This document shows positions 9,004 through 18,309 of a stretch of DNA of 64,000 bases, piece after piece (position 1 is the first letter of the stretch; every line of letters starts with the position of its first letter). A program made the translations under genes and the position numbers. The notes below the pieces were generated by a model that was given only the letters and a program-made list of their open reading frames with translations, ran no database searches and was not told where the DNA came from. The DNA comes from Aureispira sp964404215 (GTDB lineage Bacteria > Bacteroidota > Bacteroidia > Chitinophagales > Saprospiraceae): contig CAYOJF010000008.1 in NCBI GenBank assembly GCA_964404215.1, positions 8,345 through 72,344 of the forward strand, written 5' to 3'.

Positions 9004-9340
9004 AGCATGCTATAAAATAACCCCCGCTTATCAATAGCATTCGCATTGAATTCACCCCTCCCCAAAATTTATTTTTGCCCATTTCAAAAAAAACAAAACT
9101 ATTACTGGTGAAAAATTAAATTAACAAAATATCATAAGTTAATAAAGTGTTAAACACAAATACATTAACATTTTATTTCCCTCTTATTCACGTATTATCC
9201 TTAATATACATTAAAATAAAATGTACTGCACTAGTACATCTCACTACCCTACAAGAGATAACAATTTTAGTTTATTTGAATCTGCTACTACATGTTTCTG
9301 TTATTCTATTTTATTACACACATTACTAAATCTTCTGGCC
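9004..9340 (+). other. intergenic region upstream of the first PilJ-array gene
   Basis: AT-rich leader region of 337 nt. I see no credible gene, strong hairpin with T-run, or clear TTG-N17-21-TAnnTTTG pair. A frame open from 9221 joins the downstream gene, but its 40 residues (Cys, Thr and Ser rich) precede an obvious signal peptide and are unlikely to be translated. Confidence 0.5.
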
Positions 9341-11638
9341 ATGAAACTCCTCTATTCCCTAACATTCCTATTACTGGCATCTTATGCCACAGCGACACCT
9401 AACCCTACTGAAAACTACTTCACTTACCAAGATGATGATGATCTTATTGGTAAAGCTGTCAACATGGCTGGTTATCAGCGTATGCTTACGCAACGATTGG
9501 CTAAATGCTATCTAGCAAGTTCCACCAAAGCAAATACACAGCTTCATCTAACTCAGATTGCTAATGATATCAAAAAATTTGAGGAGAATTATAACAATAT
9601 CAAAGCACTCAAACTGATGAGTAAGCCATTAAAAGATATTAATTATGCTTTAGACTATTGGCAAGATTACAAAGCAATCCTACAATCTCCGCATTCTCCT
9701 GAGAATATTCAGAAAATAATGAATACCAATACAGAGATGCTTACCAGATGTCATCAAGTTGTCGTGAGTCTAGAGAAGTATGCAAAAAGAATGAGTGGTG
9801 GCTCCAAAATCAATAATAGTTATGTCGAATTAGCTCACTTGACCAATATATCAGGAAGACAACGTATGCTTTCACAGCGTATCATGCTGTATTACCTTGC
9901 CAATCGTCTTAAAGTAGATAACAGTAAAATCACTACTATACTTAATGAAAGTATTGGATTGTACAGTAAGTCATTAGACGAACTTACGGGATCACTAGAA
10001 AACACTCCGGAAATTGACTATAAATTGGTTCGCTTAATCAGCGATTGGAGAAGATTGGAAACACTCTGCAAAAATCTTGATAATTTATCAGATACTGAGT
10101 TGAGCCAAATCGTATCTCTAGGTGATTTGCTTTTATCTGAAATGGATATTGTCACCAAAATGTATGAAGACTTAATTGATACTCATGTTGCTTCATTGAT
10201 ACTTGGTAATGCAATCAATAAAGCAGGAAAACAAAGAATGCTTACTCAGAAGATGGCCAAAGCATACTTAGCTATTGAATTAGGAATCGAAAAAGAAAAA
10301 CATAAAAAAGAGATAAAAAAAGCAAAAGAAACTTTTCAAAAAGCGTTAACCGAATTAGCTAAGTACGCTCCTTCCAAAGAAATTAAAGAAGCGATAGGAG
10401 AAGTAGAATTCTTATGGGAAGATTATGCAACAATAGTTAATAACTATGATGACACTAAAAACAACTCTGTCAAAATTTTACAAAACAATACTGAACTATT
10501 AAGAGCGTGTAACAATGTAGTATTGTTACTAAAAGTATATGCTAAAACTATTACAGGTAATGATAAGTTTGATACGGAACTAGTAGGACTGATTGACAAA
10601 GCAGGGAAACAAAGAATGCTCTCTCAAAGAATGGTACTCTACTGTATGGCTTCTAATTGGGATGGAAAAACTGATAATACTGATCGGTATCTAAATAAAA
10701 CAATAGAAGACTACGGAGATGCTCTAGAGACACTAAAAAGAAACTCTAAGAATACAATAGAAATACAAGAAAAACTAGAAGTAGTTAGTGCCAACTGGAG
10801 AAAAATACACAATGCTTGTGGGGAGTCCAATGTCCAACAAAATATATTGGAGTTGAGTACGATACTACTTAATGACATGAATCAAGTGACCAATATGTAT
10901 GAAAGTATTATTGCTAACCTGATGAAGGCTGAAGCTATAAATAAGGCAGGGAGACAACGGATGTTAACCCAAAGAATAGCCCTAAATAGTTTAGCAATCA
11001 ATATGGGGTTAGACGCTAGTTCAAGACAACATCAACTCAAAAAAGATATGCTTCTTTTTGACAAGCAACTTGATGAATTAAAAATATTCTTAGGAAATCA
11101 ATCAAAAAAATCTTCCATCAATAGTACTATTGCTAATTGGAAAAAATATAAATCTTTGGTCAGTAGCAATTTGTCAGATGCTCAGATCGAAGAGTTGATT
11201 ACAGCCAACAATACCTTACTAGATAACTGTGAAAACCTAATGAGTGAGATTACAGGAAAAGAAAATTTGAGTCGCTCAGAAGAATTGATTCAGGTAGCAG
11301 GTAGACAACGAATGTTATCACAGCGTATCACACTTTACATCTTAGCTTACAAAAAAGGGATTCAACCTGAAAAATGCCAAGAAATTATAAAAAAATCTAT
11401 TGGAGAATATAAATCTGCTCTCGTTACTATGGATCGTGCTAGTCTCAATACTCCTGAAGCATTTAATCATCTCGAAAAGATGGAAAGCACCATATCAAAA
11501 GTAGAAAAATTGACTAATCAACTCAACAATGTGGACTTATATCAAATACTAATGACAAGCAATATTACCCTAACAGAGGCAGAAAGTTTAACCAAAATCT
11601 ATGAAAAACTAGCACTAGAACGCCAGAGTAAATCATAA
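9341..11638 (+). CDS. exported protein with six tandem PilJ-type sensor repeats (copy 1)
   Basis: I choose ATG 9341 because it opens a signal peptide (MKLLYSLTFLLLASYATATP); the mature protein is about 745 residues. Six repeats of roughly 115-128 residues each begin with the helix motif AGxQRMLTQR or SGRQRMLSQR, at about residues 43, 171, 295, 421, 536 and 653. The motif alternates LTQ and LSQ, so the units form three pairs of about 250 residues. This motif defines the PilJ/NarX-type periplasmic sensor domain (PF13675 family), a four-helix bundle. Unlike PilJ or NarX, there is no transmembrane helix after the signal peptide and no methyl-accepting or kinase output domain. The protein should be periplasmic or secreted and mostly alpha-helical. 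A paralogue follows at 11881. A terminator hairpin lies at 11709-11745. Ligand and role unknown. Confidence 0.85.
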   Translation: MKLLYSLTFLLLASYATATPNPTENYFTYQDDDDLIGKAVNMAGYQRMLTQRLAKCYLASSTKANTQLHLTQIANDIKKFEENYNNIKALKLMSKPLKDINYALDYWQDYKAILQSPHSPENIQKIMNTNTEMLTRCHQVVVSLEKYAKRMSGGSKINNSYVELAHLTNISGRQRMLSQRIMLYYLANRLKVDNSKITTILNESIGLYSKSLDELTGSLENTPEIDYKLVRLISDWRRLETLCKNLDNLSDTELSQIVSLGDLLLSEMDIVTKMYEDLIDTHVASLILGNAINKAGKQRMLTQKMAKAYLAIELGIEKEKHKKEIKKAKETFQKALTELAKYAPSKEIKEAIGEVEFLWEDYATIVNNYDDTKNNSVKILQNNTELLRACNNVVLLLKVYAKTITGNDKFDTELVGLIDKAGKQRMLSQRMVLYCMASNWDGKTDNTDRYLNKTIEDYGDALETLKRNSKNTIEIQEKLEVVSANWRKIHNACGESNVQQNILELSTILLNDMNQVTNMYESIIANLMKAEAINKAGRQRMLTQRIALNSLAINMGLDASSRQHQLKKDMLLFDKQLDELKIFLGNQSKKSSINSTIANWKKYKSLVSSNLSDAQIEELITANNTLLDNCENLMSEITGKENLSRSEELIQVAGRQRMLSQRITLYILAYKKGIQPEKCQEIIKKSIGEYKSALVTMDRASLNTPEAFNHLEKMESTISKVEKLTNQLNNVDLYQILMTSNITLTEAESLTKIYEKLALERQSKS

Positions 11639-11708
11639 AACTCAAATAATACCATATTAAAATAATATCATATTAAAATATTCATTTCTAGTTGAATCAA
11701 AATACTAC

Positions 11709-11745
11709 AATCATCTTTAGCTAAGGGCTAAAGATGATTTTTTTT
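11709..11745 (+). terminator. intrinsic terminator after PilJ-array copy 1
   Basis: Perfect 13-bp stem AATCATCTTTAGC / GCTAAAGATGATT with a 5-nt loop and a run of eight T at 738-745 of the 11 kb block. It separates the two PilJ-array genes into independent transcription units. Confidence 0.85.
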
Positions 11746-11880
11746 ATACTATTCAAATCTATAAATCCATCTTTTTATTTTTTTCATTTTGGCAAAAAAA
11801 TAGTTTTTCACTCAAATTTGTGGTTTATTTGTGACTTATTTTTAGCATGTTCGTTATAATAATAAAAAAATGCAACTACA

Positions 11881-14163
11881 ATGAAATTACTTTTCACTAT
11901 CTCTCTGTTAATACTAATTAACACGATCCATTTCGCCTATCCTACTACTACTCAATACTATGAGGACGAAGATATGATTGGGAATGCTGTAAATTTGGCT
12001 GGATACCAACGTATGCTCACACAACGATTAGCTAAATGTTATTTAGCTAGTATGGCAAAAGCTAATACACAAATTCACCTTATCCAAATAGCCAATGACA
12101 TCAAAAAATTTGAAGAAAACTATATCAAAATAAAGAATTTAAGATTAGTTAGTAAACCACTCAAAGATATTAAGCATGCTCTAGACTATTGGGAAAACTA
12201 TAAGGCTGTGCTAGAAACGCCAGCTTCCCCAGAAAGTATTCAACAAATAATGGACATGAATACAGAAATGCTAGATAGATGCCACCAAGTAGTATTGAGC
12301 CTAGAGAAATACGCAAAAAGATTAGGTGACGATTCTAAGACAAAAAATAGTTATTCCGAACTCGCTCATTTGACAAATATCTCGGGAAGACAAAGAATGT
12401 TGTCTCAACGTATCCTACTCTATTACCTAGCTCACAGATTAGGTATGAAAAACAAAAAAACAATTAAAATTTTAGACGAAAGTACTACATTATATAGCAC
12501 TTCTCTTGACCAATTAACGCGATCACTAGAAAACACTCCTGAAATTGACTACAAACTAATTCGTCTTGTTAATGACTGGCGAAGATTAGAAACCCTTTGT
12601 AAAAATTTGGATGAACTATCTGATGACGAATTTAATCAAATTGTATCTCTAGGAAATTTACTGCTTTCTGAGATGGATGTTATTACCAAAATGTATGAAA
12701 ACTTAATTGACAAAAGAGTTGCTTTTGTTATATTAGGTAATACGATCAATAATGCAGGTCGTCAACGAATGTTATCTCAAAAAATGGCAAAAGCATACTT
12801 AGCCATCGAACTTGGTATTGAAAAAGAGAAGCACAAAACAGAGATTTATAAATCCAAAACAACTTTTGAAAAAGTGCTTTCAGAACTTCATGTCTATTCC
12901 CCTTCCAAAGAAATTAAGGAGGCTGTAGAAGAAGTACAGTTTCTCTGGCAAGATTATGCCACAGCCATTACAGATTTTTCTAATACAAAAATTAATTCCA
13001 CCCAAATACTACAAAGTAATACCGAACTTCTAAGAGCGTGCAATAATGTAGTTTTGTTATTAAAAGTCTATGCGAAAACCATAACAGACAATGATAAATT
13101 AGACATAGAGCTTGTTGGTCTGATTGACAAAGCAGGTAAACAACGTATGTTATCACAGCGTATGGTACTTTATTGTATGGCATCTAACTGGGAAGGTAAA
13201 ACGAATAATACTGATCGATATTTACATAAAACCATTCAAGATTATGGCAATGCTCTAGAAGAACTACAAAAACATCCTAGAAATACTACTGAGATTAAAG
13301 AAAAACTAGCCATTGTTAATACCAACTGGCAAAAAATACATAATGCTTGTGGATCAGAAGACAAAAAACAAAATATAATAGAGCTTAGTAATACACTGCT
13401 GACTGATATGAATCAAGTAACCAGTATGTATGAAAATATCATTACAACTATAATCAAAGAAGAAGCGATTAACAAAGCAGGAAGGCAACGAATGCTTACA
13501 CAACGGATTGCACTAAATTGCATTGCCATTAATATGGGGCTAGATGCCAACTCAAGGCAAATTCAATTAAAAAAAGACATTTTACTCTTTGAAAAGCAGC
13601 TTAACGATATACAAACATTCATTGCAGATAAAACTGCTACTGAGTCGATTATCACAAACTGGGATGAATACAAAACTATTGCCGCAAGTGATTTATCAGA
13701 TATCAATCAAATTGAAGCACTTCTCGATGCTAATACTCCTCTCCTTGATAATTGTGAAAGTATTGTCAATGCTATCAGAGGAGAATATAACCTAACTCGT
13801 GATCAAGAACTTATTCAAATATCAGGTAAACAGCGAATGTTATCTCAACGTATTACACTTTATATTTTAGCTTACAAAAAAGGTATTCAACCTAAAAAAT
13901 GTAAAGAAATTATTGCTGATGCTATTATGAAGTACAAGTCTGCACTAAAAACAATGAATCGTGCTGGAATTAACTCACCAGAAGTATTTGACCACCTAGA
14001 AAAAATGGAGACTACCATCAATAAACTAGAGCGATTTACGACACAACTAGACTATGTAGATTTGTATCAAGTACTTATGGCTAGTGATATTACACTGACC
14101 GAAGCAGAAAGTCTCACCAAAATCTATGAAAAACTAGTAATGGCAAGAGAAAAGAGATCTTAA
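11881..14163 (+). CDS. exported protein with six tandem PilJ-type sensor repeats (copy 2)
   Basis: A 760-residue paralogue of the 9341 product, alignable end to end with long identical stretches (for example NAGRQRMLSQKMAKAYLAIE versus KAGKQRMLTQKMAKAYLAIE). The signal peptide is residues 1-22 (MKLLFTISLLILINTIHFAYPT). It has the same six QRML(T/S)Q helices; the third unit has LSQ where copy 1 has LTQ, so the strict alternation is broken here. It has no membrane helix beyond the signal peptide and no output domain. Many synonymous differences between the copies, with conserved protein sequence, suggest both have been kept under selection since duplication. The gene has its own upstream region and is followed by a MITE-like element before a terminator at 14516. 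Confidence 0.85.
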   Translation: MKLLFTISLLILINTIHFAYPTTTQYYEDEDMIGNAVNLAGYQRMLTQRLAKCYLASMAKANTQIHLIQIANDIKKFEENYIKIKNLRLVSKPLKDIKHALDYWENYKAVLETPASPESIQQIMDMNTEMLDRCHQVVLSLEKYAKRLGDDSKTKNSYSELAHLTNISGRQRMLSQRILLYYLAHRLGMKNKKTIKILDESTTLYSTSLDQLTRSLENTPEIDYKLIRLVNDWRRLETLCKNLDELSDDEFNQIVSLGNLLLSEMDVITKMYENLIDKRVAFVILGNTINNAGRQRMLSQKMAKAYLAIELGIEKEKHKTEIYKSKTTFEKVLSELHVYSPSKEIKEAVEEVQFLWQDYATAITDFSNTKINSTQILQSNTELLRACNNVVLLLKVYAKTITDNDKLDIELVGLIDKAGKQRMLSQRMVLYCMASNWEGKTNNTDRYLHKTIQDYGNALEELQKHPRNTTEIKEKLAIVNTNWQKIHNACGSEDKKQNIIELSNTLLTDMNQVTSMYENIITTIIKEEAINKAGRQRMLTQRIALNCIAINMGLDANSRQIQLKKDILLFEKQLNDIQTFIADKTATESIITNWDEYKTIAASDLSDINQIEALLDANTPLLDNCESIVNAIRGEYNLTRDQELIQISGKQRMLSQRITLYILAYKKGIQPKKCKEIIADAIMKYKSALKTMNRAGINSPEVFDHLEKMETTINKLERFTTQLDYVDLYQVLMASDITLTEAESLTKIYEKLVMAREKRS

Positions 14164-14179
14164 GTAAGATTATATCTAC

Positions 14180-14452
14180 TAAGTACCAGATCAAAAATAA
14201 GGATAGATAAAATCACAGAGATTTTTGCTATATAATTCCCACAGTTTCATGTGGGACAGAAAGGCAAAAAACGTTGGGATAGCCTTAGCCTGTCCCAACG
14301 GACGTAGGGGCTATTACGAGGCTTTTTAACAATGAACGAATGTACCCTTTGGGTCAATGTCTAGTAGACATTGAATGAAGAGAACCGTTCACGGGTATAG
14401 ATACAAAAATATCGCTTGATTTTACTATTAACTATTTTTGATTTGGTACTTA
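14180..14452. repeat. MITE-like element with 20-bp terminal inverted repeats
   Basis: TAAGTACCAGATCAAAAATA at 14180-14199 is matched, inverted, by 14433-14452 with one mismatch. Similarity continues inward for about 25 more bases with gaps (shared TAAAATCA, then GAT and TTTTTG). The interior holds several short hairpins: CCCAC...GTGGG near 14238, GTTGGGA...TCCCAAC near 14274 and the palindrome CAATGTCTAGTAGACATTG at 14355-14373. No coding frame is present. The end sequence resembles that of the element at 24642-25019. I interpret it as a non-autonomous mobile repeat; no target-site duplication was established. Confidence 0.55.
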
Positions 14453-14515
14453 AGGTTTATTACCAATAGGTTTTCATCGAAAAAGTCTACTTTCGAGTGG
14501 CAATAACTTTTTTTT

Positions 14516-14552
14516 AAATCATCTTTGATACTCTAGTCAAAGATGATTTTTT
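14516..14552 (+). terminator. intrinsic terminator downstream of PilJ-array copy 2
   Basis: Stem AAATCATCTTTGA (14516-14528) and TCAAAGATGATTT (14537-14549) with an 8-nt loop and six T. It resembles the terminator at 11709 in sequence, as if duplicated along with the gene, but here it lies 350 nt past the stop with the MITE-like element in between. The likely reading is that the element inserted between gene and terminator. Confidence 0.75.
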
Positions 14553-14608
14553 ATATTACTATCAATATCCTATTTTTAGTGTTCTAAACTAAACTGACTA
14601 AATACTTC

Positions 14609-17600
14609 ATGACAAAACTAATCCACACCACCTCTGTTATCATTTTAATTTTGGTGAGTTGCCTAATGTGCCAATCCGATCTTCCTACACAGAAAATCCT
14701 AGCTACTTCTTTTGTTCAAGATTCTATTTATAGCCCTTCCCTTATCGCAGACTTAATCTTAGAAGATTATAGCAAAAAAGAAAAAATTTGGGTAGATGCT
14801 CAGATGCAAAAATTAAATAAAGATGAAAAGTTAGGTCAACTATTCATGGTGGGTGCTTACCCTCAAAACGGAAGTAGTGATGAAAAGAAAGTGATTGCTG
14901 ATATTGAAAAACATCATGTTGGGGGATTAATTTTCTTCCGAGGCACAGAAAGTAGGATTGCTCAGTTGACCAATAAATACCAAACCAAAGCTAAAAAGAT
15001 ACCATTGATGATGTCAATGGATGCAGAATGGGGAACCAATATGAGAGTACGCAATGCCATCAAATATCCTCGTCAACTCATGATGGGGGCGATCCAAAAT
15101 AATGCCTTGATTTATGAGTTTGGAACCGCAGTTGCCAATGAATGTAAAGCAATGGGGATTCATATTAATTTCGCTCCTGTAGTAGATGTCAATAATAATC
15201 CTGCCAATCCTGTCATTGGAGATCGTTCTTTTGGGGAAAACAGAGAAAATGTAACCGCTAAGGCTTTTCAATATATCAGTGGTCTCCAAGATAATGGGGT
15301 CATGGCTTGTGCCAAACATTTCCCTGGTCATGGGGATACCGATGTAGATTCACACAAAGACCTTCCTATTATTAGACACAATATGGCTCGTCTAGATAGT
15401 ATAGAAATGTATCCCTTTCGTAACTTGGCTCAACAAGGAGTACAGTCTATGATGGTGGCACACTTACATATACCTGCTATTGATTCTACTCCTAATCTGC
15501 CCATCACACTATCTAAACCTGCTGTAACCGGTATTTTGAAAGAAAAATTAGGTTACAAAGGACTTATCTTTACGGATGCACTCAATATGAAAGGAGTAAC
15601 CAAACATTTCGCTGATGGAGAAACCGACTTAAGAGCATTACTAGCAGGAAATGATATTTTATTGGTTACACAAGACATTCCCAGTGCCAAAAAGAAAATA
15701 AATGCTGCGATTAAAGAAGGTAAAATTAGTTGGGAGGAAATTGAACGTAGAGTTCGAAAGATCCTTCGTGCCAAATATAAAATGGGCTTAAGTAATTATC
15801 AACCTGTTTCGACAAATAACATTTACAAAAAACTCGTTACGCCACAAACCAAAGCCCTCAAAAGAGATATTGTTGCCAGTGCGATTACGCTCGCCAATGA
15901 TCCTAATAATCTAGTTCCTATCAACGTTACCGACAATATCGCTTGTATTAGTGTCAATACCAGTAAAGGAGAAACTGTATTTCAACGAGAACTGAAACGC
16001 TATGGGGTCAAAAGTTTCTACACCAGCAATAAACGAGTACTCAATGGCCGCATGAATGCTCTTAAACGTAAAAAAGCAGTCATTGTCGCCGTTCACAATG
16101 TAGGGCGTTCTATCAAAAACGACTTTGACATTCCTGCTGCTATTCAGCGTTTTGTTCAGGAGCTAAGTGGTTCTACCAAAGTCATTATCGTCAATTTCGG
16201 GACTCCTTATGGACTAAAATTCTTTGATAAAGCTCAAGCAGCTATAGTAGGATATAATGATGAGGACTTGACCCAACGATTAGTCGCTCAAGCAATCTGT
16301 GGGGTCATTCCATTTGAAGGCAAACTCCCTATTTCTGCTTCCAAAAAATATAAATATGGTATGGGAAAATATACCACTCCAAATCGACTGCCTTATGCTA
16401 CACCAGAAACAGTAGGAATGAATGCTAGTAAACTGGCGAAAATGAACCAAATAGCATCCGAAATGATTCGAGCTAAAGCTGCTCCTGGATGTCAAGTATT
16501 GGTAGCTAAAGATGGGAAAATTGTTTTCCATAAAGCCTATGGGCATCATACCTACAAAAAACGAAGAAGGGTACAACTAGATGATGTCTATGATTTAGCA
16601 TCAGTCACTAAGGTCGCTGCTACTACTATTTCGCTAATGAAACTATACGAACAAGGCAAATTAGACATCAACAAATCTATTGGCTACTATCTACCAGAAT
16701 TAAAAGGTTCTAATAAAGCAAATCTAAAAATCAAAGACATTCTTGCCCATCAATCAGGTCTAAAACCTTGGATCCCCTTCTATACCAGAACATTAGATGA
16801 AAATAAAAAACCACTCTATGGAAAATACTATTCCAAGACTAAAACAAGAACACATCAAATCCCTGTTGCCAATCAACTTTATTTTGCACAAGGGGAAACC
16901 GACTCTGTTATTTGGCAACGTATTTACGACCAAGACTTACGAAGCTCTACCAGCTATCGTTACAGTGACTTAGGTTTTATACTATTCACCAGACTGGTCA
17001 AAAAACTCTCTGGAAAAACACTGGATGAGTTTGCAGCAGAACAGTTTTATCGCCCCATGGGATTGGGTATGATTACATTCAATCCACTACAAAATGGCAT
17101 TGATAAATATCGGATTATCCCAACAGAAGAAGACGACTATTTTCGCTATCAAAAAGTACAAGGGCAAGTCCATGACATGGCTTCTGCCATGCTTGGAGGT
17201 GTATCTGGTCATGCGGGACTTTTCGCGACCGCTACTGACCTAGCAGCAGTCTACCAGATGCTTACAGATGGTGGAGAATTTGGAGGCAAACGTTACCTCA
17301 AAAAAAGCACGATTGACAAATTTTCAGCCAAATATGATCGTAATTCTAGACGAGGACTTGGATTTGATCGAAAAGAGGTTAGAGATGGGAAAACCAAAAG
17401 CTCCGTCAATGTTGCTTGGCAAGCTTCTAATAGGACCTTTGGACACTTAGGGTTTACAGGTATTGGAGCTTGGGCAGACCCAGAAAATCGTTTGGTCTAT
17501 TTATTTTTATCCAATAGAACTTACCCTGATATGGAAAATTCAGGTCTCATTCGCAAAGATATTCGTACACGTATGCACGAAGTAGCTTATCAAGCAGCAG

Positions 17601-17611
17601 GAATTGAATAA
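14609..17611 (+). CDS. lipoprotein fusion: GH3 beta-N-acetylhexosaminidase plus class C beta-lactamase-like serine hydrolase
   Basis: A 1000-residue two-enzyme protein. The signal ends in LVSC, a lipobox with Cys18. Residues about 60-400 are a glycoside hydrolase family 3 barrel with the NagZ-type signature AKHFPGHGDTDVDSHKDLP (His/Asp general acid-base pair, near 236) and nucleophile segment FTDALNMKGV (near 322). Residues about 410-590 form the alpha/beta sandwich domain. Residues about 610-985 are a beta-lactamase/esterase-type hydrolase with SVTK (SxxK nucleophile, near 664) and YSD (near 785). GH3/beta-lactamase fusions are well known in Bacteroidota and are thought to act on cell-wall muropeptides or related glycans in the periplasm. 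The gene stands alone with a terminator at 17639. Confidence 0.9.
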   Translation: MTKLIHTTSVIILILVSCLMCQSDLPTQKILATSFVQDSIYSPSLIADLILEDYSKKEKIWVDAQMQKLNKDEKLGQLFMVGAYPQNGSSDEKKVIADIEKHHVGGLIFFRGTESRIAQLTNKYQTKAKKIPLMMSMDAEWGTNMRVRNAIKYPRQLMMGAIQNNALIYEFGTAVANECKAMGIHINFAPVVDVNNNPANPVIGDRSFGENRENVTAKAFQYISGLQDNGVMACAKHFPGHGDTDVDSHKDLPIIRHNMARLDSIEMYPFRNLAQQGVQSMMVAHLHIPAIDSTPNLPITLSKPAVTGILKEKLGYKGLIFTDALNMKGVTKHFADGETDLRALLAGNDILLVTQDIPSAKKKINAAIKEGKISWEEIERRVRKILRAKYKMGLSNYQPVSTNNIYKKLVTPQTKALKRDIVASAITLANDPNNLVPINVTDNIACISVNTSKGETVFQRELKRYGVKSFYTSNKRVLNGRMNALKRKKAVIVAVHNVGRSIKNDFDIPAAIQRFVQELSGSTKVIIVNFGTPYGLKFFDKAQAAIVGYNDEDLTQRLVAQAICGVIPFEGKLPISASKKYKYGMGKYTTPNRLPYATPETVGMNASKLAKMNQIASEMIRAKAAPGCQVLVAKDGKIVFHKAYGHHTYKKRRRVQLDDVYDLASVTKVAATTISLMKLYEQGKLDINKSIGYYLPELKGSNKANLKIKDILAHQSGLKPWIPFYTRTLDENKKPLYGKYYSKTKTRTHQIPVANQLYFAQGETDSVIWQRIYDQDLRSSTSYRYSDLGFILFTRLVKKLSGKTLDEFAAEQFYRPMGLGMITFNPLQNGIDKYRIIPTEEDDYFRYQKVQGQVHDMASAMLGGVSGHAGLFATATDLAAVYQMLTDGGEFGGKRYLKKSTIDKFSAKYDRNSRRGLGFDRKEVRDGKTKSSVNVAWQASNRTFGHLGFTGIGAWADPENRLVYLFLSNRTYPDMENSGLIRKDIRTRMHEVAYQAAGIE

Positions 17612-17638
17612 AAGTATCTCTAAAGAAATTCCGTAAAC

Positions 17639-17673
17639 CTCTGAGTCAAAAGAATCAGAGTACTATTTTTTTT
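17639..17673 (+). terminator. intrinsic terminator after the GH3 fusion gene
   Basis: CTCTGAGTC (17639-17647) pairs with GAATCAGAG (17652-17660) with one mismatch and an AAAA loop, followed by eight T at 17666-17673. Confidence 0.75.
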
Positions 17674-17674
17674 G

Positions 17675-17697
17675 CAAATGAATTTTTAAACAACTTC
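17675..17697 (-). repeat. copy of the dispersed GAAGTTGTTTAAAAA motif
   Basis: On the minus strand this reads GAAGTTGTTTAAAAATTCATTTG; it abuts the ATG at 17698. Related copies lie at 20843-20868, 37055-37072 and, inverted, 37127-37144. Confidence 0.4.
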
Positions 17698-18270
17698 ATG
17701 AATAAAAATCATTATTCTACTATTTTAATAGTATTAGTACTAGTAACTTTAGCTGCCTGCTCTAGTAGCAAACAGACTCCGCTAGAAAAAACCTACCAAT
17801 TCCCTCAAGATTGGGTGGGAACTTACAGTGGTAGTTTAGAAATATGGAATGCAGAACGCAATCTAATACAAAGTTGTCCTATGAAGCTTCGTATTGCTTC
17901 AACAGATACTACAGGGCGATATACTTGGTATTCTGAAATGGTTTACAATGGTAATACAATTATCAAAAATTATAATCTAGTCACACATGATAGTTTACCT
18001 ACCAATCATTTCCTGATGGACGAAAACAATGGTATCTATCTAGATAGAGTACTAATCGATGATGGCTTTTATGACTACTTTGAAGTAAATGGCTTGGGGC
18101 TATATGGTATCACTAGGCGTGTAAAAGAAGGAATTACCTTTGAGATTGCTTCTTTCCTACTTCGCTCTGTTCAATACTCTGCATACGAGGGTACCGAATT
18201 TCAAGTAGATTCTGTCGCTAGCTATAAAGTAGTTAACACACAAAAGGCATTGCTATACAAAGAAAAGTAA
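17698..18270 (+). CDS. putative lipoprotein, function unknown
   Basis: A 190-residue protein with a lipoprotein signal ending in LAAC (Cys21) followed by SSSK, a typical Bacteroidota lipobox and tether. The mature part starts with FPQDWVGTYSGSLEIWN and continues as beta strands (MKLRIASTDTTGRYTWYSEM, YLDRVLIDDGFYDYFEVNG), which looks like a small calycin-like or lipocalin-like barrel. I cannot name the family. It is 40 nt upstream of the ABC-F gene, but a -7 box lies between them, so they may be transcribed separately. Confidence 0.75.
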   Translation: MNKNHYSTILIVLVLVTLAACSSSKQTPLEKTYQFPQDWVGTYSGSLEIWNAERNLIQSCPMKLRIASTDTTGRYTWYSEMVYNGNTIIKNYNLVTHDSLPTNHFLMDENNGIYLDRVLIDDGFYDYFEVNGLGLYGITRRVKEGITFEIASFLLRSVQYSAYEGTEFQVDSVASYKVVNTQKALLYKEK

Positions 18271-18282
18271 AGATTATTTCTT

Positions 18283-18290
18283 TACCTTTG
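18283..18290 (+). promoter_or_regulatory. -7 promoter box TACCTTTG before the ABC-F gene
   Basis: TTTACCTTTGC is an excellent match to the Bacteroidota -7 element TAnnTTTG, 19 nt before ATG 18310. No TTG lies at the usual 17-21 nt upstream, so only the -7 half is convincing. Confidence 0.45.
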
Positions 18291-18309
18291 CACCAAAATA
18301 AAATCGTAC

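Noticed and set aside
9147..9340. Frames upstream of the first PilJ-array gene, including a 40-residue N-terminal extension
   Set aside because: A clear signal peptide begins at ATG 9341, matching the paralogue at 11881, so the extension is not needed.
14220..14400. Hairpin-rich stretch considered as a tRNA or known structured RNA
   Set aside because: No cloverleaf, no TTC-type T loop and no recognised riboswitch core; the flanking inverted repeats explain it better as a mobile repeat.
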